NCBI GenBank assembly: GCA_017745595.1
Contig: WMBV01000017.1
Location: forward strand, 62,001-126,000
Origin: Bordetella petrii
GTDB lineage: Bacteria > Pseudomonadota > Gammaproteobacteria > Burkholderiales > Burkholderiaceae_B
Length of the DNA: 64,000 nucleotides
Direction of reading: 5' to 3'
A model generated the notes under the pieces. The model was given only the letters and a program-made list of their open reading frames with translations. It did not search any database and had not been told where the DNA came from. Every line of letters starts with the position of its first letter. Position 1 is the first letter of the stretch. A program made the position numbers and the translations under genes. Of the stretch, positions 1 through 8,610 are shown in pieces.

Positions 1-650
1 GCCTCGACCGCCGCGGTCATGGTCGACGCCGTGCCCATGGTCATGCAATGGCCCGGCGAACGCGCGATGCCGTCTTCGATGCCCTGCCAATCGTCTTCGG
101 TGATATTGCCGGCGCGCAGCTCGGCCCAGTATTTCCAGGTGTCGGAGCCCGAGCCCAGGGTCTGGCCGTTCCAGTTGCCGCGCAGCATGGGCCCGGCCGG
201 CACGAAGATGGTGGGCAGGTCCATCGAGGCCGCCCCCATCAGCAGCGCCGGCGTGGTCTTGTCGCAGCCGCCCATCAGCACACAGCCGTCGGCCGGGTAC
301 GAACGCAGCAGCTCTTCGGTTTCCATCGCCAGCAGATTGCGATAGAGCATGGTGGTGGGTTTCTGGAACGGCTCGGACAGGCTCATGGCGGGCATTTCCA
401 CCGGAAAGCCGCCCGCCTGCCAGATGCCGCGCTTGACCTCTTCCACCCGCTGCTTGAAGTGGCTGTGGCAGGGATTGATGTCGCTCCAGGTGTTGATGAT
501 GGCGATCACCGGCTTGCCCGCGTAGTCGGAGCGGTGATAGCCCATTTGCGCCGTGCGCGAGCGGTGGCCGAAAGAACGCAGGTCTTTCACGCCATACCAG
601 CGATGGCTGCGCAGCTCTTCGGGGCGCTTGCGCTTGGGATTGTCAGTCAT
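1..650 (-). CDS. IlvD/Edd-family sugar-acid dehydratase (3' end cut by window edge)
   Basis: First 216 residues of an iron-sulfur dehydratase of the IlvD/Edd family, which removes water from dihydroxy-acids or aldonates to give 2-keto-3-deoxy acids. Three candidate cluster cysteines are visible: Cys61 in NPCHSH, Cys129 in GGCDKT and Cys202 in GHCMTMGTA, the spacing known for the family. The start is the ATG at 650, preceded by GGACTCTGCCC. It is the last visible gene of a leftward cluster with an Ldh2-type dehydrogenase, a lactonase and a DapA-like lyase, so an aldonate such as arabinonate, xylonate or rhamnonate is a more likely substrate than the valine-pathway intermediate. The C-terminal two thirds lie outside the window, so the substrate class cannot be settled. 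Confidence 0.88.
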   Translation of the reverse strand, partial: MTDNPKRKRPEELRSHRWYGVKDLRSFGHRSRTAQMGYHRSDYAGKPVIAIINTWSDINPCHSHFKQRVEEVKRGIWQAGGFPVEMPAMSLSEPFQKPTTMLYRNLLAMETEELLRSYPADGCVLMGGCDKTTPALLMGAASMDLPTIFVPAGPMLRGNWNGQTLGSGSDTWKYWAELRAGNITEDDWQGIEDGIARSPGHCMTMGTASTMTAAVE

Positions 651-730
651 GGGCAGAGTCCTTCGATGAGTCGTCGTGGTGCGGCCGCAGCCGTATCGTT
701 TCGGGGCAGCGCCCCGGCGGCAAAAGAACA

Positions 731-1843
731 TCAGGCGCCCAGTACATAGGGCACGCCGCCGCGTTCGCAGAGCGCGCGCAGGCGCTGCGCCAGCGCGGCG
801 GGAATGGGAATGCCGTCGCGCTGGCGGCGCTCGCGCTCGGCAGCCTCGGGATCGCCGGCCACCAGCACGGGCCGGGCCGGATCGGCGGCGGGCGTATCGC
901 GCAGCGTGTCGATCACGTCGTCGACGTCTTCCTCGAACGAGCCCGATTCGCGGAACGCATCCGGATTCAGGGCCAGGAAGAAATGGCCGATGTCGTCGGG
1001 ATCGCCCGCCCGCCGCACCGCCGCGTGGCGCGCCGCCATGGCGCTGCCGCCCAGGGTGCCGCCCAATATCTGCGCCATGACGGCCAGCCCGTAGCCCTTG
1101 TGGCTGCTCATGGCGGCCGTGCCGCCCAGCGGGGTCAGGCCCCCCTCGGGACGGTCGAAAATGTATTGCATCGCCTGCGCGGCATCGGTCACGTCACGGC
1201 CCTGGCCATCGACGGCCCAGCCCGCGGGCAGTGTCTTGCCGTGGAAGTCGTAGACCTTCACTTTGTTGGCGGCCACCGTCGTCGTGGCCATGTCGAGCAC
1301 GAACGGTTCATTCTGCGCCGCCGGAGCGGCGAAAGCGATCGGGTTGGTGCCCAGCACCGGCGCCGCGCCATGGGTGGGCACCATGATCAGCGTGGTGGCG
1401 CTGCTGGTGACCAGGCCCACCACGCCACGCCGCACCGCCATGCGGGCATAGACACCCGCGGCGCCGAAATGATGCGAATTGCGTACCGCCACGGCGCCCA
1501 CGCCGTGTTCCAGTGCCTTGTCCACCGCCAGCTGCATGCCCTGCGCGGCCGCCGGGTAGCCCAGGCCGCCCATGCCGTCGAGCAATGCGGTCGAGGCCGC
1601 ATCGCGCACGACGCGCGGGCGCGCGCCGATGCGCAGCGTGCCGGCGCGCAGCTTGGACTCGTACGAAGGCAGCATGGAAATGCCGTGCGAATCGATGCCC
1701 AGCAGATCGGTTTCGGTCATCAGGTCGGCCGTCGTGGCGGCCAGGTCGGGGGCCATGCCCCAGGTCGCCAGGACGCGCAGAATCTGTTCGCGCACCTGCT
1801 CGGCCGGCACGCCGGCCACTGGTTCCACCCTGCTGTCCTGCAC
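731..1843 (-). CDS. Ldh2/MDH2-family NAD(P)-dependent oxidoreductase
   Basis: About 370 residues of the malate/L-lactate dehydrogenase type 2 family (also ureidoglycolate, sulfolactate and sugar-acid dehydrogenases), which oxidise 2-hydroxy acids or reduce 2-keto acids. Family motifs are [10 protein letters not shown] near residue 52, with the likely catalytic His53, and [12 protein letters not shown] near 122-133. The open frame extends further upstream, but the GTG at 1843 is preferred because GGAGAC sits 8 bases before it and family similarity begins just after it. It lies 49 bases downstream of the GntR gene and 80 bases before the dehydratase, in one leftward transcription unit. A role in oxidising a deoxy-keto sugar acid is inferred from context. 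Confidence 0.85.
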   Translation of the reverse strand: MQDSRVEPVAGVPAEQVREQILRVLATWGMAPDLAATTADLMTETDLLGIDSHGISMLPSYESKLRAGTLRIGARPRVVRDAASTALLDGMGGLGYPAAAQGMQLAVDKALEHGVGAVAVRNSHHFGAAGVYARMAVRRGVVGLVTSSATTLIMVPTHGAAPVLGTNPIAFAAPAAQNEPFVLDMATTTVAANKVKVYDFHGKTLPAGWAVDGQGRDVTDAAQAMQYIFDRPEGGLTPLGGTAAMSSHKGYGLAVMAQILGGTLGGSAMAARHAAVRRAGDPDDIGHFFLALNPDAFRESGSFEEDVDDVIDTLRDTPAADPARPVLVAGDPEAAERERRQRDGIPIPAALAQRLRALCERGGVPYVLGA

Positions 1844-1892
1844 TGCTTGTCTCCTTCGGGCCGGGCCCGTGCTGTGTGTGTGCCTGGCCGGC

Positions 1893-2666
1893 TCAGTCGC
1901 GCTCGCGATCGACCAGGCGATGGCGCGCCTGCCCCAGGTGAAACTGCATGGCCACCCGCGCCCGTTCGCCGTCTTGTTCGCGGATCGCGCCCAGAATGGC
2001 CGCATGTTCGTCGGCCACGCGCTGGGCGCGCTGGCGCGAGCCGGTGCGCGTCAGGCTGAGCGTCAGGCGCATGAAGCCGCTGATGGATTCATGGATGGAT
2101 TCCAGCACGCCCAGGTAATAGTCATTGCCGGTGGCCTGCGCAATGCTGGCATGGAATGCCAGGTCGGCCTCGGGAGACACGTGCCCGCGCTCGAGCGCAT
2201 CGATGAAGGCGGCATGCGCATCGGCAATGGCGCCCAGCTCTTCGTCGGTGCGGCGCAGCGCCGCCAGGCGGGCCGCGTCGCCCTCCAGCGCCATGCGGAT
2301 TTCCTGGGCGCGCAGATACGCACCCACGTTCTGGACATCGCTAAAGGTTTTCAGGCGCGGCGCGGGCTGCTGGCTGACGAAGGTGCCCAGGCCCTGGTGG
2401 GCCGTGACCAGGCCGTCGGCGCGCAGGCGCAGCAGCGCCTCGCGCACCACCGGCCGCGACACGCCGAAGCGTTCGCAGATCTCGTGCTCGGAAGGCAGTT
2501 TGTCGCCCACATTCAGGCTGCCGCCGGCGATCTGCTCGAAGATCTGCCCATACAGCTGGTCGGCCAGCCGCACGCGCTGGCCGCGCTCCAGCACCAGTGT
2601 GCCGGCGCCGGCCTCTGCCGCCGCCGCGGCCGGCGCCGGCGCGCCAGCCGATTTCTTGCGTATCAC
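1893..2666 (-). CDS. FadR-subfamily GntR transcriptional regulator
   Basis: About 257 residues: an alanine/proline-rich N-tail, a winged helix-turn-helix at about 34-100 (LPSEHEICERFGVSRPVVRE) and a helical FCD ligand-binding domain at about 115-245. Such regulators usually repress sugar-acid operons and are released by a pathway intermediate. The GTG at 2666 is chosen over the upstream ATG at 2696 because AGGAGG lies 4 bases before it. The gene is embedded in the leftward cluster it probably controls. Two palindromes matching the FadR-type pattern TNGTNNNACNA (one exactly, one nearly) lie in the divergent spacer at 4899-4945. The ligand is unknown. Confidence 0.88.
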   Translation of the reverse strand: MIRKKSAGAPAPAAAAAEAGAGTLVLERGQRVRLADQLYGQIFEQIAGGSLNVGDKLPSEHEICERFGVSRPVVREALLRLRADGLVTAHQGLGTFVSQQPAPRLKTFSDVQNVGAYLRAQEIRMALEGDAARLAALRRTDEELGAIADAHAAFIDALERGHVSPEADLAFHASIAQATGNDYYLGVLESIHESISGFMRLTLSLTRTGSRQRAQRVADEHAAILGAIREQDGERARVAMQFHLGQARHRLVDRERD

Positions 2667-2718
2667 CTTGCCTCCTCTTCTACATCGCGTCGGCACGCAT
2701 CGCGTGCGCTACCCGCGG

Positions 2719-2745
2719 GTGTGTGGCGCCCCGGGCGCCCCACAC
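2719..2745. repeat. GC-rich imperfect palindrome between lactonase and GntR gene
   Basis: GTGTGG and CCACAC arms enclose a second GC-rich palindrome (CGCCC/GGGCG) in the 108-base gap between the lactonase stop and the regulator start. No T-run follows on the leftward strand, so it is more likely an mRNA stabiliser or attenuator than a full terminator. Confidence 0.4.
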
Positions 2746-2774
2746 CTTATATACCACTGTCGCGCGCCGTGCGC

Positions 2775-3857
2775 TCATGCGCCCGGCACCCCCTGCGTGT
2801 TGACATACAGGGCATAGATGGAATGCGACGACGCCATGAACAGGCGGTTGCGCTGCGCGGCGCCAAAGCACAGATTCGCGCAGCGCTCGGGCAAGTGGAT
2901 ATGGCCCAGGCGACGGCCCTGCGGCGACACCACCATCACGCCGTCCTTGCCTTCCCCCATGCCCCATCCGCACCACAGGTTGCCGTCGACATCGCAGCGC
3001 ATGCCGTCGATCGTGCCCCCTTGCGCGTCCAGGAATACCCGGCGATTGGCCAGCCGCGCGCCGCCGTCCGCCACGTCATACACGTGGATCAGGCGGTTCG
3101 GCGTGGCGCGTCCTTCCACCACATACAGCAGCGATCCGTCCGGCGAAAAGCACAGCCCGTTGGCGCCCTTCAGATCGGTGATCATGGCCGCGCCCTGGCC
3201 CGAATCGGGGTCGATCCGGTAAACCGTATGCGGCAGCTCGGGCTGTGCCTTGCGGCCCTCGTAATTGCCGCCAATGCCAAACGGCGGGTCCGAAAACCAT
3301 ATCGATCCGTCGCTGTGGCAGACGACATCATTGGGCGAATTCAGCGGCTTGCCCTGATAGCGGTCCATCAGTACCGTGACCGAGCCGTCATACTCGGTGC
3401 GGGTGACCCGCCGCGTCAGGTGTTCACAGGTCACCAGCCGGCCCTGGCGGTCGCGTGTATTGCCGTTGGCATAGTTCGATGGCTTGCGGAACTCACTGAC
3501 GGCGCCGGTTTCCTCGTCCCACTTCATGATGCGGTTGTTGGGGATGTCGCTCCACAACAGAAAGCGGCCGTCGCCGAACCACACCGGCCCCTCGGCCCAG
3601 CGCATGCCGGTGGCGATGCGTTCGACGCCCGCGTTGAACAGGCGATACGGCTCGAAAGCCGGATCCAGCACCTGCACGGCCGGATCGGGATAAGACGGCG
3701 CGGGCTGCCAGGCCAGCGCCGGCCCTGGCAGCGCGGCCACCGCCGCCGCGCCCGCGCCGGCCAGCAGGCGGCGGCGCGCCGGATCGGCCGGCTGGCCGCC
3801 GGCCGAAGGCATTCCCTGCAAGACGGCCCGGGGCGGCCGCGTATCGGCATTGTGCAT
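2775..3857 (-). CDS. Tat-exported SMP-30/gluconolactonase-family protein
   Basis: 360 residues of the SMP-30/gluconolaconase/LRE beta-propeller family, metal-dependent hydrolases of sugar lactones. The N-terminus carries a twin-arginine-type signal (ARRRLLAGAGAAAVAALPG, residues 27-45) with a likely cleavage after ALA at 49, so the enzyme probably works in the periplasm. Propeller motifs include WAEGPVWFGDGRFLLWSD, LNSPNDVV and ANGLCFSPDGS, which place the usual Glu, Asn and Asp metal ligands. It follows the DapA-like gene by 61 bases. In the pathway it would open a lactone to the acid that the IlvD/Edd enzyme then dehydrates. The exact lactone is unknown. Confidence 0.88.
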   Translation of the reverse strand: MHNADTRPPRAVLQGMPSAGGQPADPARRRLLAGAGAAAVAALPGPALAWQPAPSYPDPAVQVLDPAFEPYRLFNAGVERIATGMRWAEGPVWFGDGRFLLWSDIPNNRIMKWDEETGAVSEFRKPSNYANGNTRDRQGRLVTCEHLTRRVTRTEYDGSVTVLMDRYQGKPLNSPNDVVCHSDGSIWFSDPPFGIGGNYEGRKAQPELPHTVYRIDPDSGQGAAMITDLKGANGLCFSPDGSLLYVVEGRATPNRLIHVYDVADGGARLANRRVFLDAQGGTIDGMRCDVDGNLWCGWGMGEGKDGVMVVSPQGRRLGHIHLPERCANLCFGAAQRNRLFMASSHSIYALYVNTQGVPGA

Positions 3858-3918
3858 GCGTGTCTCCGGTAAGTGGTCTGCGGGCCAACCTCGCGCGGCG
3901 CCCCATGGCGCCGCGCAA

Positions 3919-4848
3919 TCAGGCGGCGGCGAGCTGCCGGTCCCAGTCGAGCAGGCTGCGCGCCACCGGACCCACGCGTTCGCGCTCGGCGCCGGACAAG
4001 CCGGTCAGCAGCGGCAGCATCGGCCCCATGTCAGCCACGCCCGACAACGTCACGGCGTCGTGCAAGACGCGGATGGGACTGATCCCGTCGCGGCAGTCTT
4101 CCAGGCCCAGATATTGCATGCGCACCTGCTCGGCCTCGTCGAAACGGCCTTCGTGCAACAGGCGCAGCAGGCGCATCGACCCGCGCGGCGCCAGGCATAC
4201 CGAGCCCGACGTAAAGCTCTTGAGGCCGAACTGGCGGAAATGCGTGATGGCCGGACGTTCGCCGATGCCGCTGACCAACCAGCGCGAATCCACGGCCTGC
4301 AGCAGCGCCTGCAGATAGGGATCGTCGGACGGATCATCGCGGACCACCGCATACTTCAGGGCCACGATGCGCCCTTCGTCGACCAGGCTGGCCACGGTGG
4401 CGGGCGCCAGGTAGCCGGACGACTTCAAATACACCACCACCGGCTTGCCCAGCGCATCGCTGAAGCGGCGGATGCCGTCGCCCAGCCCGGCGTCGGTGTA
4501 CGGGAACGACATCGGCAGCAGCATGGCGGTGGGAAACGCGCGCGTGCGCAAGATGGCCGCCTGGTCGATCAGCTTGCCGTAGTCGGGGCCCGCGGACGGC
4601 AGCACCCAGGTGTCGTCGCCGGCGGCTTCGGCCAGGAAATCCACGATGCGCGCGTATTCGCTGACGGCCACGTTATAGAAATTGGCATTGCCGCCATACA
4701 TCACGCTGCGCACGCCGCCTTGCTCCAGGTGGCGCAAAAGCGCCTGGTTGGCGTCCGTATCCAGCGACAGGTCGGCCTTGCGCGCCAGCGGCGGCACGGC
4801 AATGACGGAACGCTGCAAATCGGCGGCGGTGACCGGGGTGGTTTTCAT
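3919..4848 (-). CDS. DapA-family lyase/aldolase (dihydrodipicolinate synthase/NAL superfamily)
   Basis: About 309 residues of the class I aldolase family that includes DapA, N-acetylneuraminate lyase, 2-keto-3-deoxy-sugar-acid aldolases and 5-dehydro-4-deoxyglucarate dehydratase. Likely Schiff-base Lys165 lies in IVALKYAVVRDD and Tyr140 in VVVYLKSSGY. The loop GGNANFYN near 52 replaces the GTTGE of true DapA, arguing against a lysine-biosynthesis role. The start is the ATG at 4848 with AGGAG 8 bases upstream; an earlier in-frame ATG at 4890 would sit against the promoter. It is first in the leftward cluster and probably cleaves or dehydrates the 2-keto-3-deoxy acid made by the dehydratase. 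Confidence 0.85.
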   Translation of the reverse strand: MKTTPVTAADLQRSVIAVPPLARKADLSLDTDANQALLRHLEQGGVRSVMYGGNANFYNVAVSEYARIVDFLAEAAGDDTWVLPSAGPDYGKLIDQAAILRTRAFPTAMLLPMSFPYTDAGLGDGIRRFSDALGKPVVVYLKSSGYLAPATVASLVDEGRIVALKYAVVRDDPSDDPYLQALLQAVDSRWLVSGIGERPAITHFRQFGLKSFTSGSVCLAPRGSMRLLRLLHEGRFDEAEQVRMQYLGLEDCRDGISPIRVLHDAVTLSGVADMGPMLPLLTGLSGAERERVGPVARSLLDWDRQLAAA

Positions 4849-4894
4849 GGCGATAACTCCTGGAAGCCCTGTTGTCGAAATGGAAGTCAAAAAA

Positions 4895-4924
4895 AGTATA
4901 CTTGGTTGACAAGTAAAAGCTCAA
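4895..4924 (-). promoter_or_regulatory. Leftward sigma-70-like promoter of the catabolic cluster
   Basis: Read on the minus strand: TTGAGC (4924-4919), 18 bases, TATACT (4900-4895), giving a start near 4888, some 40 bases before the DapA-like ATG. The palindrome at 4899-4915 fills the spacer and touches the -10 box, the classical position for a repressor site. Confidence 0.6.
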
Positions 4925-4945
4925 TACCTATATTTGTCTTACAAG
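4899..4945. promoter_or_regulatory. Paired operator-like palindromes, probable GntR/FadR-type sites
   Basis: Site 1 (4899-4915) is TACTTG-N5-CAAGTA, a perfect 6-bp inverted repeat. Site 2 (4932-4946) contains TTGT-CTT-ACAA. Aligned, both fit A(C/T)TTGNNTNACAAG, and site 2 matches the FadR-subfamily pattern TNGTNNNACNA exactly. Their centres are 32 bp apart, about three helical turns, so two dimers would bind the same DNA face. They overlap both divergent promoters. Confidence 0.6.
4906..4934 (+). promoter_or_regulatory. Rightward sigma-70-like promoter of the Bug gene
   Basis: TTGACA (4906-4911), 17 bases, TATATT (4929-4934): consensus -35, optimal spacing and a good -10. The start would be near 4941, leaving a leader of about 130 bases before the Bug ATG. 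Site 1 covers its -35 region and site 2 begins at the -10 box, so the same regulator could shut both directions. Confidence 0.65.
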
Positions 4946-5072
4946 AATTTTGCCGTAGCAGAGCCCGTTGCCGGGACACCGCATTAACGCAGGGCATCGC
5001 GCACGGAGCTTCGCTGTGCGGCCGCCCAGCCCGCACGAATGCGCCGCCGGCGCACCTCGAGGAGACACCGCG

Positions 5073-6074
5073 ATGCTTGTCAATTCTTTGTTTCGTTCCG
5101 CCCTGGCTGCCCTGGGCGCCGCCGCGGCCCTGGCGGCCGCTTCCCCGGCTCTTGCGGCCGAGGCCTACCCGGCGCGCCAGGTCACCATCCTGGTGCCATT
5201 CCCGGCGGGCGGCACCACCGATATCGCCGCCCGCGTGGTGGCCGCCGAACTGGGCAAGGCCTGGAACCAGCCGGTGGTCGTCGAAAACCGCGCCGGCGCG
5301 GGCGGCAACGTGGGCACCGCCGAAGCGGCCCGCGCCGCCCCCGACGGCTACACCCTGCTCATGGGCACGGTCAGCACCCACGCCATCAATCAATCGGTAT
5401 ACGCCAAGTTGCCCTATGACCCGGTGGCCGACTTCACGCCGGTGACGCTGGTGATCCCGGTACCCAACATCCTGGAACTGAATCCGGCCTTTGCCGACCG
5501 GCACCAGATCCGTTCCGTGGCCGACCTGATCGGCTACCTGAAGGCCAACCCCGGCAAGGTCAACATGGCCTCGACCGGCAACGGCACGTCTACCCATTTG
5601 TCCGGCGAATTGTTCCAGGCCATGACCGGCACCAAGATGACCCACGTGCCCTACAAGGGCAGCAGCCCGGCGCTGACCGATGTCATGAGCGGCTCGGCGG
5701 ACCTCATCTTCGACAACCTGCCCTCGTCGATGGGGTTCCTGAAAGCCGGCAAACTGCGTCCGCTGGCCGTCACCAGCGCCGAGCGCTCGCCCGCCCTGCC
5801 CGACGTGCCCACCATGGCCCAGGCCGGCGTGGCCGGCTATGACGCATCCAGCTGGTTCGGCCTGCTGGCCCCGGCTGGCACGCCCGCGGCCATCGTCGAC
5901 CAGGTGCAGCGCGACGTCGCGAAAATCCTGCAAGACCCGGCCGTGCGCGAACGCTTCGCCGCGCTGGGCGCGCAGCCGTCGGGCCTGACCCCGGCGCAGT
6001 TCAAGCAATTCATGGCCGCCGAAGCCGCCAAATGGGCCAAGGTGGTCGAGCAATCGGGCGCGCGGGTCGACTGA
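5073..6074 (+). CDS. Bug/TctC-family periplasmic substrate-binding protein 1
   Basis: About 333 residues of the Bug family (tripartite tricarboxylate transporter receptor), which captures small carboxylates in the periplasm. The Sec signal peptide spans residues 1-28 ([19 protein letters not shown]). Family blocks [43 protein letters not shown] and [15 protein letters not shown] line the ligand cleft. The ATG at 5073 is chosen because GGAGAC lies just upstream and the signal peptide begins there. It is transcribed divergently from the catabolic cluster and followed 72 bases later by a second Bug gene. No TctA/TctB membrane genes are nearby, so the permease, if any, is elsewhere. Confidence 0.9.
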   Translation: MLVNSLFRSALAALGAAAALAAASPALAAEAYPARQVTILVPFPAGGTTDIAARVVAAELGKAWNQPVVVENRAGAGGNVGTAEAARAAPDGYTLLMGTVSTHAINQSVYAKLPYDPVADFTPVTLVIPVPNILELNPAFADRHQIRSVADLIGYLKANPGKVNMASTGNGTSTHLSGELFQAMTGTKMTHVPYKGSSPALTDVMSGSADLIFDNLPSSMGFLKAGKLRPLAVTSAERSPALPDVPTMAQAGVAGYDASSWFGLLAPAGTPAAIVDQVQRDVAKILQDPAVRERFAALGAQPSGLTPAQFKQFMAAEAAKWAKVVEQSGARVD

Positions 6075-6146
6075 ACGCGCTCTTTCCCAGGCCGCCGGGG
6101 CGCGTGGCCGGCGGTTCAGCCAACAACACGCGCACCAGGAGACATC

Positions 6147-7118
6147 GTGAACAAACTGATCAGCGCTATTGCGACCGCCAGCCTGGCCCTGCTGGGCGGC
6201 CCCGCCGCCCACGCGGCCGGGTTTCCCGAAAAACCCGTCACCATCATCGTGCCCTTCGTGCCCGGCGGCTCGTCGGACATCACGGCGCGCTCGGTCATGC
6301 CGGGCATGCAGAAACTGCTGGGCCAGAGCTTCGTGGCCGAGAACAAGCCGGGCGCCAACAGCGCCATCGGCGCCCAGGCGCTGGCCCGCTCGCCCGCCGA
6401 CGGCTACACCATGATGGTGGGTTCGATCGGCACCTTCGCCATCAACCAGGCACTGTACAAAGAACTGGCCTACAACCCCAGCAAAGACTTCCAGTACCTG
6501 ACCCAGGCCGTGCGCAACCCGAACATCCTGGTGGCGCCGCCCTCGTTCCCGCCCAACACCGTGGCGGAACTGGTCGAATATGCCAAGAAGCACCCGGGCG
6601 AAGTGTCGTATGCCTCGTCGGGCACGGGCTCGTCCGACCACCTGTCGGCCATCCTGTTCCGCCAGCGCACCAACACCACCGGCGTCGACGTGCCCTACCG
6701 CGGCGGCGCGGCGGCCATCGCCGACCTGCTCGGTTCCCAGGTCAACGTGTCGTTCCAGAACCTGGGCGCGGTGCAGAAGCACGTGCTAGCCGGCAAGCTG
6801 AAGGCCCTGGCCATCACCGGCGACGCGCGCGCGGCCGAGCTGCCCAACGTGCCCACCCTGGCCGAAGCCGGCATCAAGGACATGGTGGTGTACTCGTGGC
6901 AGGGCTTCGCGGTGCCCAAGAACACCCCGGCGCCGGTGGTCAAGACCCTGTCCGACGCCTTGCGCAAGACCCTGCGCGAGCCCGAAGTAACCAAGACCCT
7001 GCAGGGGCTGGGATTCGAAGTGGTCGCCAATTCGCCGGAAGAGTTCGCCCAATTCCAGCAGGCCGAAGTCAAGCGCTGGAAGCAGGTAATCAAAGACGGC
7101 GGCATCCAGCTGCAATAA
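6147..7118 (+). CDS. Bug/TctC-family periplasmic substrate-binding protein 2
   Basis: 323 residues, paralogous to its neighbour but clearly diverged. It starts with GTG at 6147 behind AGGAGAC. The signal peptide is residues 1-24 (ending AAHAAG). Bug motifs are KPVTIIVPFVPGGSSDIT, NKPGANSAIGAQALARSPADGY and VDVPYRGGAAAIADLLG. Two consecutive binding proteins without membrane subunits suggest they feed a shared or distant transporter, or act as sensors. Located between Bug 1 and a 2-hydroxyacid dehydrogenase, in the same direction, it is probably co-transcribed with both. Confidence 0.9.
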   Translation: MNKLISAIATASLALLGGPAAHAAGFPEKPVTIIVPFVPGGSSDITARSVMPGMQKLLGQSFVAENKPGANSAIGAQALARSPADGYTMMVGSIGTFAINQALYKELAYNPSKDFQYLTQAVRNPNILVAPPSFPPNTVAELVEYAKKHPGEVSYASSGTGSSDHLSAILFRQRTNTTGVDVPYRGGAAAIADLLGSQVNVSFQNLGAVQKHVLAGKLKALAITGDARAAELPNVPTLAEAGIKDMVVYSWQGFAVPKNTPAPVVKTLSDALRKTLREPEVTKTLQGLGFEVVANSPEEFAQFQQAEVKRWKQVIKDGGIQLQ

Positions 7119-7208
7119 GCCGCGGGCGGGCATGGACGGGCCGCTGCCGCCCGTGTCCGCCTCGAATCAAGTAGCATTTGCATTTCCCCTTCTCACCGCG
7201 CGAACGAC

Positions 7209-8165
7209 ATGACCACCAAGCAACGCATTCTCCAGGTCGGCTCTCTGGCCGGCTCTCCGTCGGCCAACCAGCGGCTGGCCGACGGCTACGACGTTTTCGA
7301 ACTGTGGAAGCAAGGCGACCGCAAGGCCGCGCTGGCCGAATACGGCAAAGGCATCACCGCCGTGGTGACATCGGCCACCATGGGCGCCAACGCCGAACTC
7401 ATCGCCGCCCTGCCCGACCTGAAAGCCATCTGCAGCTGGGGTGTGGGCTACGAAACCATCGACGTGCAGGCCGCCCGCGCACGCGGCGTGCTGGTCAGCA
7501 ATACGCCCGACGTGCTGACCGACTGCGTCGCCGACCTGGCGTGGGGCCTGATGATCGCCGGCGCCCGCCGCATGAGCCTGGGCGACCGCTACGTGCGCGC
7601 CGGCCGCTGGGGCCAGGTGCACGGCAGCATCCCGCTGGGCACGCGCGTCAGCGGCAAGAAGCTGGGCATCATCGGGCTGGGCCGCATCGGCCAGGCCATC
7701 GCGCGGCGCGGCGACGGTTTCGAGATGGAAGTCCGCTACCACAATCGCCGCGCGCGCGACGACGTGCCGTACGGCTACGAGGCCTCGCTGGTCGAACTGG
7801 CCCGCTGGGCCGATTTCCTGGTGGTGGCCACGGTGGGCGGCCCGTCCACCCGCCACCTGGTCAACCGCGAAGTCCTCGAGGCGCTGGGGCCCAAGGGCCT
7901 CATCGTCAATATCGCGCGCGGCCCCGTCATCGACGAACAGGCCCTGGCCACGGCGCTGGAAAGCGGCAAGCTGGGGTGCGCCGCGCTGGACGTGTTCGAG
8001 CACGAGCCCAACGTGCCCGACGCCCTGAAAACCAGCGACAACACGGTGCTGCTGCCGCACATCGGCAGCGCCACCTACGAGACCCGCCTGGCCATGGAAA
8101 ACCTGATGCTCGAAAACCTGCAGTCGTTTTTCCAGACCGGCAAGCTGGTCACGCCGGTAGACTGA
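7209..8165 (+). CDS. D-isomer-specific 2-hydroxyacid dehydrogenase (glyoxylate/hydroxypyruvate reductase type)
   Basis: 318 residues. A Rossmann fold with GLGRIG at 156-161 binds NAD(P)H. Catalytic triad candidates are Arg237 (NIARGPVIDE), Glu266 (DVFEHEP) and His284 (LLPHIGSA), in the order of the family. The enzyme interconverts 2-keto and D-2-hydroxy acids, such as glyoxylate/glycolate or hydroxypyruvate/glycerate. It lies 90 bases after Bug 2. Glyoxylate or hydroxypyruvate could be a product of the aldolase step of the divergent cluster, which would fit a shared pathway, but that is inference. Confidence 0.88.
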   Translation: MTTKQRILQVGSLAGSPSANQRLADGYDVFELWKQGDRKAALAEYGKGITAVVTSATMGANAELIAALPDLKAICSWGVGYETIDVQAARARGVLVSNTPDVLTDCVADLAWGLMIAGARRMSLGDRYVRAGRWGQVHGSIPLGTRVSGKKLGIIGLGRIGQAIARRGDGFEMEVRYHNRRARDDVPYGYEASLVELARWADFLVVATVGGPSTRHLVNREVLEALGPKGLIVNIARGPVIDEQALATALESGKLGCAALDVFEHEPNVPDALKTSDNTVLLPHIGSATYETRLAMENLMLENLQSFFQTGKLVTPVD

Positions 8166-8210
8166 CGCGGGGTGCCCAATGCAAACCGCCCCTTGCAGGG
8201 GCGGTCGGGT

Positions 8211-8501
8211 TCAGATTTCGCGCTCTTCGGTCTTGAGCTTGTTATCGTGGGCGAAATCGACCACGAACTTGTAGGCCAGCGGCTCGAGTTCGCGCAGCCG
8301 CTGGTCGACCACGATGCCGCGCACCCCGTCGATCATGACAGGCAGCACATACGGGGAATAGGTCAGGTGGCTGCCGGTCGAGCCGGGAGGGCGAAACTGG
8401 GCCATCACGCCGGCCAGGCGTTCGGCCCAATCGCTGGGCCGAAACCGGGCGCCGCTCTCGGTGACGCCGTGGATAACGAATTGTTTGACGCGAGTTGCCA
8501 T
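8211..8501 (-). CDS. DUF3579 domain protein
   Basis: 96 residues of a conserved betaproteobacterial family of unknown function (DUF3579), soluble, with a core FVIHGVTESGARFRPSDWAERL and the conserved segment PYVLPVMIDGVRGIVVD. It is transcribed away from argF, starting 109 bases from it, an arrangement I recall from related genomes. There is no signal peptide or membrane segment. No function can be deduced from the sequence. Confidence 0.8.
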   Translation of the reverse strand: MATRVKQFVIHGVTESGARFRPSDWAERLAGVMAQFRPPGSTGSHLTYSPYVLPVMIDGVRGIVVDQRLRELEPLAYKFVVDFAHDNKLKTEEREI

Positions 8502-8610
8502 GTATTTTCACCACGGGCTGCGTGTGCAGGGTCCAGATTGGCCATGCACCAAAGATGCGGCCCGCGCCGCGAATTGTATATGATTGGTCTTTTGGCTTCG
8601 CGTTTCGACC

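Noticed and set aside
1944-2005. Longer N-terminus of the Ldh2-type dehydrogenase
   Set aside because: It would overlap the GntR gene and read an Arg/Trp-rich stretch unlike the family. The GTG at 1843 has a good ribosome site.
2799-2804. TTGACA as a -35 box
   Set aside because: It lies inside the lactonase coding sequence and no -10 box follows at a suitable distance.
3919-4848. Calling the DapA-like gene dapA (lysine synthesis)
   Set aside because: The GTTGE-type loop is replaced and the gene belongs to a sugar-acid cluster. The family name is safe but the specific function is not.
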